From Pontibacillus salipaludis (GTDB lineage: Bacteria; Bacillota; Bacilli; Bacillales; BH030062), in assembly GCF_014642405.1 (NCBI RefSeq), contig NZ_BMIN01000004.1, forward strand, positions 231,206-295,205: DNA of 64,000 nucleotides. The letters are read 5' to 3'. Positions 29,406-37,463 of this stretch are shown here, piece by piece. The notes below the pieces were generated by a model, which had not been told where the DNA came from, ran no database searches, and saw only the letters and a program-made list of their open reading frames with translations. Numbering within the stretch: position 1 is the stretch's first letter; each line of letters begins with the position of its first letter. The position numbers and the translations under genes are program-made.

Positions 29406-29615
29406 TTAAATCACTATTTTTCGCAACAAATCTTTAGCAAACCAATTGACACCTTTGTGAGCTAGAGCTGAATTATTAAAATCAACGTTTTGGAGTGTAA
29501 TGTTTGCAATTTCTCTCGCATATTCATTTGATAATTTCCCCTCAGAAAACCTCACTAAAGCTTCAGATAATTCATCTTTCAACATCCACTTGTTTCTTTC
29601 CATAACTGTACTCAT
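29406..29615 (-). CDS. Small partner ORF overlapping the ADP-ribosyltransferase-like gene
   Basis: 69 residues. The ATG at 29615 follows GGAGAGGAG inside the upstream gene and overlaps it by 44 bp in another frame, so translation is coupled. It is helical, with a C-terminal segment SALAHKGVNWFAKDLL that resembles SLAHGIGNWF in the 126-residue protein at 41243. The tight overlap with a putative toxin-fold gene suggests an antitoxin or accessory subunit, but no family was recognised. Confidence 0.6.
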   Translation of the reverse strand: MSTVMERNKWMLKDELSEALVRFSEGKLSNEYAREIANITLQNVDFNNSALAHKGVNWFAKDLLRKIVI

Positions 29616-30234
29616 TCACATCCAACTCCTCTCCGGTTTCAATAATATATGCTTTGCTTGGTACAAGTATATCACAAAAATCTTGAGTATGAATTGACAA
29701 CTGTTTATTACTTGTGGTTTTCTTGAAGCTTTCAATAACTTCATCCTTGCCAATTTCACCATTTTTAAACCTACTTAGAACTATATTCGGCTTACTATCA
29801 CTCATTACCCCAAAAATAGCTTTGTAATCATGTTGATGTTCCCCATAGATGTTTTCTGTCCTATTAAAAAAGACGAAGTCGGCAAACTCATCATCGTAGC
29901 TATTTAATACCATTGTGTTGATATGATCATCATAAAACCAGTCTAAAGGTGTAAATTCAAATTCAACTACTACTGCAACTTTATCTTCAGGGTTATCCTT
30001 TACCAGAAAAGGAAGGCCTTGAAGAACGCTCTCTCCGCCAGTGTATGCTAGTAAATCTTGAATGAAATCTTTTGCTTGTTGTTCTTTCGGCGTGAGGTAA
30101 AAACCATAGCCAAAGTCCAATTCGTTCCCTATATTGTGATTCACTTGTATTCGCTTCATACAGATCTCTTTCCATCCTGAAAGAGTTGTACCATGATACC
30201 ACTTACTCTTTTGTAGATGTTTCCTAGCGCCCAT
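29572..30234 (-). CDS. DUF3990-like putative ADP-ribosyltransferase
   Basis: 220 residues from the ATG after GGAAGGG; the frame opens 13 codons earlier inside a promoter-like region. Early KWYHGTTLSGWKEI (a YHGT motif), then DFGYGFYLTPKEQQAKDF, match the DUF3990 pattern, which has been proposed to have an ADP-ribosyltransferase fold with NAD bound by the YHGT strand. It sits between the tape measure gene and the left attachment site, with its own AT-rich promoter region, as expected for a cargo (moron) gene. A toxin or anti-phage role is inferred. The catalytic glutamate was not located with confidence. Confidence 0.6.
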   Translation of the reverse strand: MGARKHLQKSKWYHGTTLSGWKEICMKRIQVNHNIGNELDFGYGFYLTPKEQQAKDFIQDLLAYTGGESVLQGLPFLVKDNPEDKVAVVVEFEFTPLDWFYDDHINTMVLNSYDDEFADFVFFNRTENIYGEHQHDYKAIFGVMSDSKPNIVLSRFKNGEIGKDEVIESFKKTTSNKQLSIHTQDFCDILVPSKAYIIETGEELDVNEYSYGKKQVDVER

Positions 30235-30326
30235 AAACCTGAACCCTTCCAAGCTTTTTCTACATTGTACCATATATTAACTACATTGTATTATAATTTC
30301 TAAAATTGTTACCACTTTCTCCCCCC

Positions 30327-32855
30327 CTATCTAGCACGATATTCTTGCTTTAACCTACTGAATAATTCATGCACGTCTTTTACCTCGGCTAAATCGCGCG
30401 CATTCATAGTAATGTGTATGTCTCCGTAAGTTGTACCTCCGCTGTTTTGTTGCGTCCTCGGCGCGTCATACCTCCCCTTCTTAGGTACGACCGATTTCGC
30501 CATATCTAGGCTAGTACGTTCAATTTGCGGAAGCATATCATCTAGTCCGATAACCAACCCTTTACCAGTGTCTTTCCCTATTCCGATCATCACACGCGAG
30601 GGGGAGTGGATATCGAGTAAGCCCGTTATTTTGTCTTTAATGCCGTTGGCTATGTCGCTCACTTTCGACATAACTGAGCCTGCCATTGACTTGATGCCTT
30701 TACCTAGCCCGCTAATTATATCTTTACCAACGTCCACTAGGTCGATTGACTTCAGAAAATCTAGTGAATCGTTCCAGATGTTCTTTATTGTGTCTTTAAC
30801 CGCGCCCATTTTGTCGGTTACGGCGGACTTCATCGAAGAGAACTTAGTGGTAACAGCGTTTTTCATCGTTGAAAGCGTATTGTTAAGGAAGCCTTTCAGG
30901 AAATTAAAAACGCCTGTAAAGACGTTCTTAACCGCTGAAGTTGAGGACGTAAATAGCGACTTGATAGCGCCCCAAAACCCGCTAAACACCGCCTTGCCTG
31001 CCGCGGCAAAGCCTTTTATGGCAGCACCGATCTTACCGATAAACATAACGCTCATGAGGTTCCATACGAACTGCACGGCACCTGAGAACATTTGCTTTAT
31101 TCCGGACCACATCGCCGAAAAGTCGCCCGTCAGTAGCCCCGCGAACGTCTTCACTAAGCCCATTATCACGTTTAAAGCACCGTTTATGACGCCTTTAATC
31201 GCGTTCCATGTCGATACGATTAAGAACTTAATTACCGGCCATACGGTTTCCATCACCGAACTAACTACCGACATCGCGCCTTGTATGACGGACTTAAGCA
31301 CGCCCCATACGTTTTTAGTCGCTTGGAGAATCATATCGCCATTTTCCGTCCAAAACGCATTAATCTGCGCGAGTTTGTTACTTAAGAACGCAGTAACCTC
31401 GGTCATTACCGTCTTGACTACGCCTCGAATAAACGTAAGCGCGGTCTTAAACGCCGACTTAATAGACGCCCATGCTGAGTTAACCGCGTCTCTAAACCAT
31501 CCAACTTTCTTATAAGCGATCACTAAACCTACGCCTATTGCTACCAAGGCTGCAACTACCCCCGTAGCTACGCCTGCTACTGCCAGTAAGCCGCTTACCG
31601 TGGTGCCTGCCGCGGTTGCTAATGCCGTGAGTCCACTAATCAACGCAGGTAGAAATCCAATGGCTATGAGCACGGGACCCAAAACTAAGCCAAACGCAGC
31701 CGTTAAAGCTGCCACGACCGCGACTGTCGATTTAATTCCTGGTGATAGAGCGTTGAATCCGTCTAACAACCATTGCACACCTAACGCTAATACTTTAACC
31801 GCAGGTAGTAACGCCGTACCGATTGAAATAGCTGCACCCTCGAAGGCCGAGGAAATCAGCTTGAGTTGCCCCTTGAGATTATCGAGCTGAGTCGTCGCTA
31901 TTTGTTGCGCCGTACCTCCGGAGTTCTTGAGCTCGTTCGTGTAATTTGCAATAGTACCTTGTCCCGCCTCCAAGAGGGTTAACATTGACTTCGCTGATTC
32001 TGCTCCGAATATGGTACTAATGGCGCTGAGCTTCTGTTGTTGCGTGAGTCCGGCTGTTGAGCTCTCCAAGTCACCGATTATCTGGTTAAGTGGCTTCATT
32101 GCGCCAGTAGCCGTATCAAACGCATTAAATCCGAGGTCTTTCATTAAAGTAGCCGCCTCTTTCGAAGGACTTGCTAATCGGGTGAGAGACATCGCTAAAC
32201 TTGTGCCCGCCTGTGACCCAGCTATCCCCGCTGATCCTAATAGACCAGTTGCGGCCGACATTTCTTCGAGCGACTGACCACTCGCCTTTGCTACCGGGGC
32301 TAAATACTTCATTGTTTCGGAAAGAGAGCCCATCGTAGTGTTAGACGTAGTAAACGTCTTGGTCAGTACGTCCGCTACGTGACCGGTTTTAGACGCCTCG
32401 ATACCAAAGCCGGAAAGGATATTCGAAGCAATGTCCGCTGTTTCACCTAGGTCAGTTCCGCCCGCAGCTGCCGCGTTAAGCACGCCTGGTAACGCGTTGA
32501 TTTGATCCTCGACGCTAAAGCCCGCCATAGATAGCGCCTGCAAGCCTTCGCTGGCCTCGACAGCACTATATGACGTTTTTGAACCCATCTCCTGCGCGAT
32601 TGCCGATAGTTGGTCGAGCTCCTTACCGGTTGCTCCGGAGAGTGCGCCGACCTTCGAGATAGACTGCTCAAAGTTAGCTGCCGTATTGACCGCCATACCT
32701 AAGCCCGCCGTCATTGCCGCGCTTGCTCCGGTTACGGCCGCGCCTGCTACTTTAACTCCGTCGAAGGCTCGCTTTGTAGATCGTTCTAAGTTCGACATCG
32801 TATCCGAGAACGCATCTATACACTCTATACGAAACGACACATCGAGATTAGACAT
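30327..32855 (-). CDS. Phage tail tape measure protein (TP901 family)
   Basis: 842 residues from the ATG after GGGCGGGGATAGCG, overlapping the upstream gene by 8 bp. The N-terminal third is the TP901/PhageMin_Tail core: NFEQSISKVGALSGATG, a SYSAVEASEGLQALSMAG segment, and STIFGAESAKSML. Then come long hydrophobic helices (about residues 395-480) and repeated WxxIK/F helices. In siphophages tape measure length sets tail length at roughly 0.15 nm per residue, which would give a tail near 125 nm. It is the last gene of the leftward block, with no major tail, Dit or Tal gene after it. Confidence 0.92.
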   Translation of the reverse strand: MSNLDVSFRIECIDAFSDTMSNLERSTKRAFDGVKVAGAAVTGASAAMTAGLGMAVNTAANFEQSISKVGALSGATGKELDQLSAIAQEMGSKTSYSAVEASEGLQALSMAGFSVEDQINALPGVLNAAAAGGTDLGETADIASNILSGFGIEASKTGHVADVLTKTFTTSNTTMGSLSETMKYLAPVAKASGQSLEEMSAATGLLGSAGIAGSQAGTSLAMSLTRLASPSKEAATLMKDLGFNAFDTATGAMKPLNQIIGDLESSTAGLTQQQKLSAISTIFGAESAKSMLTLLEAGQGTIANYTNELKNSGGTAQQIATTQLDNLKGQLKLISSAFEGAAISIGTALLPAVKVLALGVQWLLDGFNALSPGIKSTVAVVAALTAAFGLVLGPVLIAIGFLPALISGLTALATAAGTTVSGLLAVAGVATGVVAALVAIGVGLVIAYKKVGWFRDAVNSAWASIKSAFKTALTFIRGVVKTVMTEVTAFLSNKLAQINAFWTENGDMILQATKNVWGVLKSVIQGAMSVVSSVMETVWPVIKFLIVSTWNAIKGVINGALNVIMGLVKTFAGLLTGDFSAMWSGIKQMFSGAVQFVWNLMSVMFIGKIGAAIKGFAAAGKAVFSGFWGAIKSLFTSSTSAVKNVFTGVFNFLKGFLNNTLSTMKNAVTTKFSSMKSAVTDKMGAVKDTIKNIWNDSLDFLKSIDLVDVGKDIISGLGKGIKSMAGSVMSKVSDIANGIKDKITGLLDIHSPSRVMIGIGKDTGKGLVIGLDDMLPQIERTSLDMAKSVVPKKGRYDAPRTQQNSGGTTYGDIHITMNARDLAEVKDVHELFSRLKQEYRAR

Positions 32856-33222
32856 CGCTATCCCCGCCCGTTCTTTCCACGTACTCACGAATCGCACGAA
32901 GCATAGACTCGGTTCTTTCGCTAATAATCGGCAGCATCGTATCAGCTTTTTCCGACTTACCTCGGTATACCATGCGTGCCCTTTGCGTCATACTTTCGGC
33001 AAGGCTTACCGTGGTCTTCCTGACAGGGCGCGCGTATTTAGTAACCGTTATTTTTCGTAGTTTCTTTAATCCTTTTTCCGCTTGCCTTAAACACAAGCGC
33101 GCTTCGCGTTTCTTTTCTTGTTCGTCTTCGATTTCTTCCGCCTTGGTAATTGCTTCGCCCAAGAACTGAAAGTGTTCTTTAAAAACCTGATCCATCTGTC
33201 TTAACTTTTGGTAATCATTCAT
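32848..33222 (-). CDS. Small coiled-coil protein upstream of the tape measure gene
   Basis: 124 residues, strongly charged and helical (EDEQEKKREARLCLRQAEKGLKK region split by Q/E). It overlaps the tape measure start by 8 bp. In tailed phages this position is held by the tail assembly chaperone pair, so a chaperone-like role is possible, but no sequence match or frameshift site is visible. The ATG follows AAGGGAG. Upstream of it lie three TCAAAG repeats (33237-33260). Confidence 0.65.
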   Translation of the reverse strand: MNDYQKLRQMDQVFKEHFQFLGEAITKAEEIEDEQEKKREARLCLRQAEKGLKKLRKITVTKYARPVRKTTVSLAESMTQRARMVYRGKSEKADTMLPIISERTESMLRAIREYVERTGGDSDV

Positions 33223-33272
33223 TTTGTTTCTCCCTTCTTTGACTTTGATTAACTTTGATTTTTGACCTAAAT

Positions 33273-33302
33273 AAAAAGACCCCGCTAAATGCGAGGCCTT
33301 GA
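33273..33302 (-). terminator. Terminator between two parts of the leftward operon
   Basis: GGCCTCGC/GCGGGGTC hairpin followed by TTTTTA on the minus strand. It separates the five-gene cluster 33317-34982 from the tape measure unit. Confidence 0.75.
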
Positions 33303-33316
33303 TACCGTTTATTCAT

Positions 33317-33541
33317 TTATTTAATTGCGCAGATTACCACGCCTTTGAGGACTAACACACGATCATTCGGCGAGGGTGTGTACGAGCTTGCGTAGGGGTA
33401 CTGTTTACTTATCACCGTTTCCCCGTCGAAAATTAAGCGAGGGCGCCCGGAGGTGTAGTCCGGGTCCACTTGCGCCAGTTTTACGAGCTCTTCCGGCTCC
33501 TTGTTACCGAACATCTCGATGAATTTCTCCGGATTAATCAC
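33317..33541 (-). CDS. Hypothetical element protein, 74 residues
   Basis: Starts at GTG, overlapping the stop of the preceding gene (GTGATTAA). Contains INPEKFIEMFGNKEPEEL and ends VLVLKGVVICAIK, probably a small mixed alpha/beta fold. No family recognised. It is last of a tightly coupled five-gene cluster and is followed by a terminator. Confidence 0.6.
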   Translation of the reverse strand: MINPEKFIEMFGNKEPEELVKLAQVDPDYTSGRPRLIFDGETVISKQYPYASSYTPSPNDRVLVLKGVVICAIK

Positions 33542-33731
33542 TTTGCTCTTCCTCAGCTTCTGATTTCGCTATCTCCTTTTTAATGCGTGTGTACGTGAGT
33601 TTGGACTGCATAGAACCTATCTGTCCCGCTAGTCCTCTAGCCATTTCCAGGTCTTCTGCCGTAAACTGATCTCTTTCTTTAATACGATCCCGTAAATTTT
33701 GGAGTAAGATAACTGGTTTGTTTGGCCCCAT
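33534..33731 (-). CDS. Hypothetical element protein, 65 residues
   Basis: ATG overlaps the previous stop (TAATG). Helical: NLRDRIKERDQFTAEDLEMA and a Gln/Lys-rich second helix ending in an acidic tail. No family recognised. Coupled on both sides, so it is likely a partner of its neighbours. Confidence 0.6.
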   Translation of the reverse strand: MGPNKPVILLQNLRDRIKERDQFTAEDLEMARGLAGQIGSMQSKLTYTRIKKEIAKSEAEEEQSD

Positions 33732-34345
33732 TAGTCAATCAGCCCTTTCTTTAAAGTTTCGTCCCATTTATAGAAGTCAGGTATTTTTCCTCGGTAAATA
33801 TCAATTAGCTCGCCTTCAGAAAAGAAGTGTTTCTGCCTTTCCTTTTGGGTGAGTTTAATTCCGTACACCTTGTATTCATAGTGCTTACCTAAAGTAGATT
33901 TATAATCTCTAACAATATCTTCGTGTTCTTCGACTAACTCGTCGTACTCAAACACCGCCCTGGCATAAGCGTTTTTTGCTTCGAGTAGTTTTTGGAATGC
34001 GGGGTTTATTTTTTCTTCGATAAATTTCGGCTTAACTTCGTTGTTAAACTCGGCAGAAATATCGTCAAAGGTTATGTCGTTAGGTCTTGTTTTCTGAAAA
34101 ACTAATTGTTCATGCTCTCGGCGGGCAACCAGCTTCTTCTGTTCTTCGATTTGGTCTGATAACTCGTCGAGATCTTTAGTGTAATTTTTAGTTTCGTTTA
34201 CCTGCTTCTTCATCACTTCATCAAAAGATTGTCTTAGTTTATTTAAGGTTTCTTTTTCCTTTGATATGCGTTCCCACATCACTTTATCTTTCTCTGCTTT
34301 TTGATCTGACATTTCTCTATATAGTTCTAATTTGCTTTTGCTCAT
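33731..34345 (-). CDS. Coiled-coil protein of unknown function
   Basis: 204 residues. Residues 1-90 are almost pure heptad-type helix (KEKETLNKLRQSFDEVMKKQ and on), then a linker FQKTRPNDITFDDISAEF, then a second long helix with EYDELVEEHEDIV. It overlaps the upstream gene as ATGA. It could be a scaffold or structural adaptor, but no phage family was recognised. Confidence 0.65.
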   Translation of the reverse strand: MSKSKLELYREMSDQKAEKDKVMWERISKEKETLNKLRQSFDEVMKKQVNETKNYTKDLDELSDQIEEQKKLVARREHEQLVFQKTRPNDITFDDISAEFNNEVKPKFIEEKINPAFQKLLEAKNAYARAVFEYDELVEEHEDIVRDYKSTLGKHYEYKVYGIKLTQKERQKHFFSEGELIDIYRGKIPDFYKWDETLKKGLID

Positions 34346-34758
34346 TTAGAATATCTCCCCTCAATTATTTGAATAAGTTTGTTGAGTCGGCTGATTACCC
34401 ACGCTCGCCACTTAGGCATAGGTACTTCAAGTTCAATCTCGTAAAACTCACGAAACATTTCTTCTGATGACTCTAGTAACCTTCGAGTTTCCGAGGTGTC
34501 CGACTTCACTCGATAGCTCACGTTAAATCCTTCGTGCTTTAGCGCTTCGACATACAGTTCAGCCGTAGAGGTATATACGTCCATAGGGTAAAGTCTATGT
34601 TCGATCATAACCTCTGCTACTTTAACGAGTGAGGCTTCCACGCTTTCATGCGGCACAGCTATATCGTCAATTTGCTTCCCTTTCTCGTCGTAAATCAACG
34701 CCACTAGGAACGGTGTTAGTTCGATGTGTTCCACGTTAACTACCGCTAAAGGATTCAT
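34342..34758 (-). CDS. Hypothetical element protein, 138 residues
   Basis: ATG after GGAGGG, overlapping the upstream stop as ATGA. An N-terminal beta-rich stretch (VNVEHIELTPFLVALIYDEKG) precedes helices ending in WRAWVISRLNKLIQIIEGRYSK. No family recognised. Part of the coupled cluster 33317-34982. Confidence 0.6.
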   Translation of the reverse strand: MNPLAVVNVEHIELTPFLVALIYDEKGKQIDDIAVPHESVEASLVKVAEVMIEHRLYPMDVYTSTAELYVEALKHEGFNVSYRVKSDTSETRRLLESSEEMFREFYEIELEVPMPKWRAWVISRLNKLIQIIEGRYSK

Positions 34759-34982
34759 CCGGTCATCCCTCCCCCATTTATATAAAACGCACTTTTAAAA
34801 TCGTCCTGCCACTCGCCCAATTCCCACTCGGAACCTTCTTCGTCGACCTCCACGTCGACCACTACGTACTTATGCGGCACTACCAGCCCGTCTTTGTAAA
34901 GCGTGGCCGGCTTGCTTTGGCCAGGTCCATAGCAACTATACTCGTTGATACGGATTACACAACCGATTTCCTCTCGCTCCAC
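34755..34982 (-). CDS. Hypothetical element protein, 75 residues
   Basis: GTG start 5 nt after AGGGG. Beta-rich: GCVIRINEYSCYGPGQSK and KYVVVDVEVDEEG, ending with a glycine cluster. First of the coupled five-gene cluster. The 140 bp upstream (34983-35122) hold no gene; no family was recognised for this protein. Confidence 0.6.
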   Translation of the reverse strand: MEREEIGCVIRINEYSCYGPGQSKPATLYKDGLVVPHKYVVVDVEVDEEGSEWELGEWQDDFKSAFYINGGGMTG

Positions 34983-35122
34983 CTTAACCCCTCCGTTTTT
35001 TGTACGTATATAACAGATTTCCGCCGAAATATATAGGGTCTACCCCGCTTTTCTGAGGTAGTTCAAGCGCTCCAAGTGTTATTAGTCTCGGAACCTCTTA
35101 ATCTCCGAAAAATACGGGGCTG

Positions 35123-35338
35123 CTACTTATGCCGATACAGCCGAACTTGCTCTCTTGTGCCGTAGCCTTCTACCGCAATTACCTTGCCGCCCTCGTCCTT
35201 GTGCGCGAGTTTAATGTTTTCTACGCGTTCTAGGATCGCTTTGATATGCGGAGGGTAAGTCGAGTGCACCGCCCATTCGTCACTCACCGGGTCGTAGCTG
35301 TATAATGTCTCTTGATCTTCTCGTGGATAATACGCCAT
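35123..35338 (-). CDS. Hypothetical element protein, 71 residues
   Basis: ATG overlaps the stop of the 44-residue ORF before it (TAATG). Begins MAYYPREDQETLYSYDPVSD and ends in a basic VEGYGTREQVRLYRHK. Small, soluble, no family recognised. Confidence 0.6.
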   Translation of the reverse strand: MAYYPREDQETLYSYDPVSDEWAVHSTYPPHIKAILERVENIKLAHKDEGGKVIAVEGYGTREQVRLYRHK

Positions 35339-35472
35339 TATTCCTGCACCTCTTTCCGTTCAAATAACGCCGCTATCAGGCGCTTATGTTCGTTGTATAC
35401 TTCGCTAATTACCTCGTACCGTTCGTCTTCCAGTAGCTTACTCAGCATTGCTTGTTTGTCAGCGTAAACCAC
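35338..35472 (-). CDS. Small protein, 44 residues, GTG start
   Basis: Overlooked because of its length. GTG overlaps the upstream stop (TAGTG) and its own TAA overlaps the downstream ATG, so it fits perfectly in the coupled cluster. Sequence VVYADKQAMLSKLLEDERYEV then a helix to the end. No family recognised; the perfect junctions on both sides argue that it is translated. Confidence 0.6.
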   Translation of the reverse strand: MVYADKQAMLSKLLEDERYEVISEVYNEHKRLIAALFERKEVQE

Positions 35473-35690
35473 TAGCTTTTTCCGTCCTCCAGCCGATAAC
35501 CGCAGCCGTAAATAAAACCCAGCGCGTCCTCGTAAGCCATTTCCGTTATTACATGTTGTACGCCAGGTAGTTCTGACGAGTCCATTTCGACTCGGTATAA
35601 TACCTCGGCAGTTTCCGCGTCATAAACGGTGGTGATTAACTTGGTGCTTTCGCTAAAGTGCTGCGATATTTTAACTTTTTTATCTTCCAT
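35472..35690 (-). CDS. Hypothetical element protein, 72 residues
   Basis: ATG after AAGGGGG. Contains KLITTVYDAETAEVLYRVEM (a beta hairpin) and ends LGFIYGCGYRLEDGKS. No family recognised. First gene after the HTH gene at 35775 in the leftward operon. Confidence 0.6.
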   Translation of the reverse strand: MEDKKVKISQHFSESTKLITTVYDAETAEVLYRVEMDSSELPGVQHVITEMAYEDALGFIYGCGYRLEDGKS

Positions 35691-35774
35691 AAAAATCCCC
35701 CTTGCTTTTTCGAGAGAGTTGACGTAACATTAAAATGGGTAAACTTAACCTTTTATACTTAATTGAAAAATAAA

Positions 35775-35990
35775 TTAAGAGCGTAACTTTTTATTCCTCT
35801 CTACAAAGTCTTGGAACTCATCCGTTACTTCAAACTGCCTAGCTATTTTAGCCCGTATCACGTCACTAACCCCCCTCTGACCGACTTCGATCTTTGAGAC
35901 AGACGACTGTCCGATTTGAAGGTAGTCTGCGAATTCCCTTTGTGACATACCCAGATACAAACGCACACTTTTGAATATATTCTTATTCAT
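35775..35990 (-). CDS. XRE-family HTH regulator, 71 residues
   Basis: A single lambda-repressor-like HTH: YLGMSQREFADYLQIGQSSV with the recognition helix QSSVSKIEVGQRG. ATG after AGGAGGAAAGAGG. Its place at the start of the later half of the leftward operon suggests control of the late genes (35690 onward), but no operator was identified. Confidence 0.8.
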   Translation of the reverse strand: MNKNIFKSVRLYLGMSQREFADYLQIGQSSVSKIEVGQRGVSDVIRAKIARQFEVTDEFQDFVERNKKLRS

Positions 35991-36061
35991 CCTCTTTCCT
36001 CCTTTTTATGACTCTTACTGTAAAATAATAAGCACATAGACTGCCGGCTTGCATACGTGCT

Positions 36062-36772
36062 TTATCCCCTTATACCTTTCTTACTGCGGCTAAATTTCTT
36101 TTGCTCTAACGCTCTCAGCCGAACGAGGTAACGTTCCCACTCAGAATATTTCTCTTCGTAGTAAGACCGCATCTCTTCCGCCGAAAGGTGATAGGCAATA
36201 ACCTCGCCAGGCTCACGAGCTTGTTTGTCTGTCTCAAACTTTACACGCACCTTTTGCTGTTTCTCTCCATCCTTACTGTTATATGGTGTAGTGATCTTGG
36301 GCTTCTTTTTCCCGTTCAGCCTATCCGTTCGTAGCTGAGCAGCCTTTATCCGCTCTACCTTGTCATTTTCATAAGGATTTTCGCGCTTCCAAGATTGTTT
36401 AAGCATTTCATACTCATTTAACCAAAACGGATATTCGAGCCAACTAACGTAATACTGCTCACGCTTAGTTTTTTTACGGGGTTGTAATAAGCGTTTGTCC
36501 GCTTGTTTTTGGCGTCGCTTCAACGTGTCTCTTTCAGTCTTACATTCCTTCGAGCACGTTTTGCTGTTATTCGGACGAGTTGTATCGCGGTAAGGATACC
36601 CGCAAAAGTCACACCGCTTAACCCGCTTGTCATCTTGATCGGGCAGTTCGTCTTTTAAGAGCGATACGACTATCGAGTGAGCCGCCTTCCTGGTAAGTCC
36701 GTTTGTATAGGTCGAGGCAAATTCGATGGCTCCCGGCCCAGGGTGACGATACTGACGTTTTCCCACCATCAT
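36062..36772 (-). CDS. Zinc-finger protein, possibly replication-linked
   Basis: 236 residues, very basic. A four-cysteine cluster CDFCGYPYRDTTRPNNSKTC then CSKEC lies at about residues 50-75, followed by RDTLKRRQKQADKR; the rest is rich in K/E/W. An ATGATG start follows AAAGGGGGATAA. It lies downstream of the replication-initiator-like gene and the 13-bp repeats at 36912-36951. Function not recognised; DNA binding is likely. Confidence 0.65.
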   Translation of the reverse strand: MMVGKRQYRHPGPGAIEFASTYTNGLTRKAAHSIVVSLLKDELPDQDDKRVKRCDFCGYPYRDTTRPNNSKTCSKECKTERDTLKRRQKQADKRLLQPRKKTKREQYYVSWLEYPFWLNEYEMLKQSWKRENPYENDKVERIKAAQLRTDRLNGKKKPKITTPYNSKDGEKQQKVRVKFETDKQAREPGEVIAYHLSAEEMRSYYEEKYSEWERYLVRLRALEQKKFSRSKKGIRG

Positions 36773-36911
36773 TTATCCCCCTTTCTGTTACTCGAGTTTT
36801 TAAGTGTACCGGTATCTCTTGTTCATCCTCTTTCTCTTTCTTTACTCCGAAAGGTATATAGTACTTAAACACAAACATACCGCGGTGTGAGTTTACGAAC
36901 GCCGCTATATT

Positions 36912-36951
36912 TTTAAATCTAGTTAATACATCTCGTTCTTTAAATCTAGTT
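36912..36951. repeat. Two direct 13-bp repeats (iteron-like)
   Basis: TTTAAATCTAGTT occurs at 36912-36924 and 36939-36951, 27 bp start to start, in the 229-bp gap (36773-37001) between the initiator-like gene and the zinc-finger gene. Either iterons or operators. Confidence 0.5.
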
Positions 36952-37001
36952 CACACTTAAACGGACGAGGTGTTACACGAAGTAAACAAGTGTACTTATT
37001 C

Positions 37002-37463
37002 CTATCCATTCGAGTAACCTTGTTCCGCCCTCCACTTCTGCATACGTTCCGCCGAAGCTAGCCTCCTCCCCTCACTCTTTTTTAGCCGATCTTTATAGTT
37101 TCGGAGTGCGTCAGGATGCTCGCCGTAAAAGGTTTCGGCATCTAACGGAACCAGCGGCACGTAGTAGCCCTTTTCCGGAAAGTCGATCAGACCTACCTCT
37201 TTTAAATCGTCGAGATGCTTGCTTGTTGTTTCCGGAGTCTTCGAGTACATTACGGAAAGCCGCTCAATACTCGGATAGGCGTAGCCATCTTTCGGATTGT
37301 AGTGATCGATGATTAGTTGGTAGAGGAAGAACTTCTCGGCACTCATTCGCACATGATGGACGTAGTGTAAAGCGTCGCTTGGCAGCGCAATAAAATGCCG
37401 GTCGTCATTCGCTCCTCTCGGATTCCTTTTGTCGAACACTTCTCTCAGTTTTTCTCCGCTCAT
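37002..37463 (-). CDS. Winged-helix protein, replication-initiator-like
   Basis: 153 residues from the ATG that overlaps the upstream stop (TAATG) after GGAGGAG; an upstream in-frame start is rejected. It contains a HTH_36/DnaD-N-like domain: KFFLYQLIIDHYNPKDGYAY, then SIERLSVMYSKTPETTSKHL and DDLKEVGLI, a pattern shared by plasmid Rep and phage replication-loader proteins. The C-terminus is basic. A role in element replication is likely but unproven. A transcription factor is the alternative. Confidence 0.65.
   Translation of the reverse strand: MSGEKLREVFDKRNPRGANDDRHFIALPSDALHYVHHVRMSAEKFFLYQLIIDHYNPKDGYAYPSIERLSVMYSKTPETTSKHLDDLKEVGLIDFPEKGYYVPLVPLDAETFYGEHPDALRNYKDRLKKSEGRRLASAERMQKWRAEQGYSNG

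Noticed and set aside
30568..31515. 315-codon plus-strand ORF
   Set aside because: Shadow frame of the tape measure gene; low-complexity and without a start signal.
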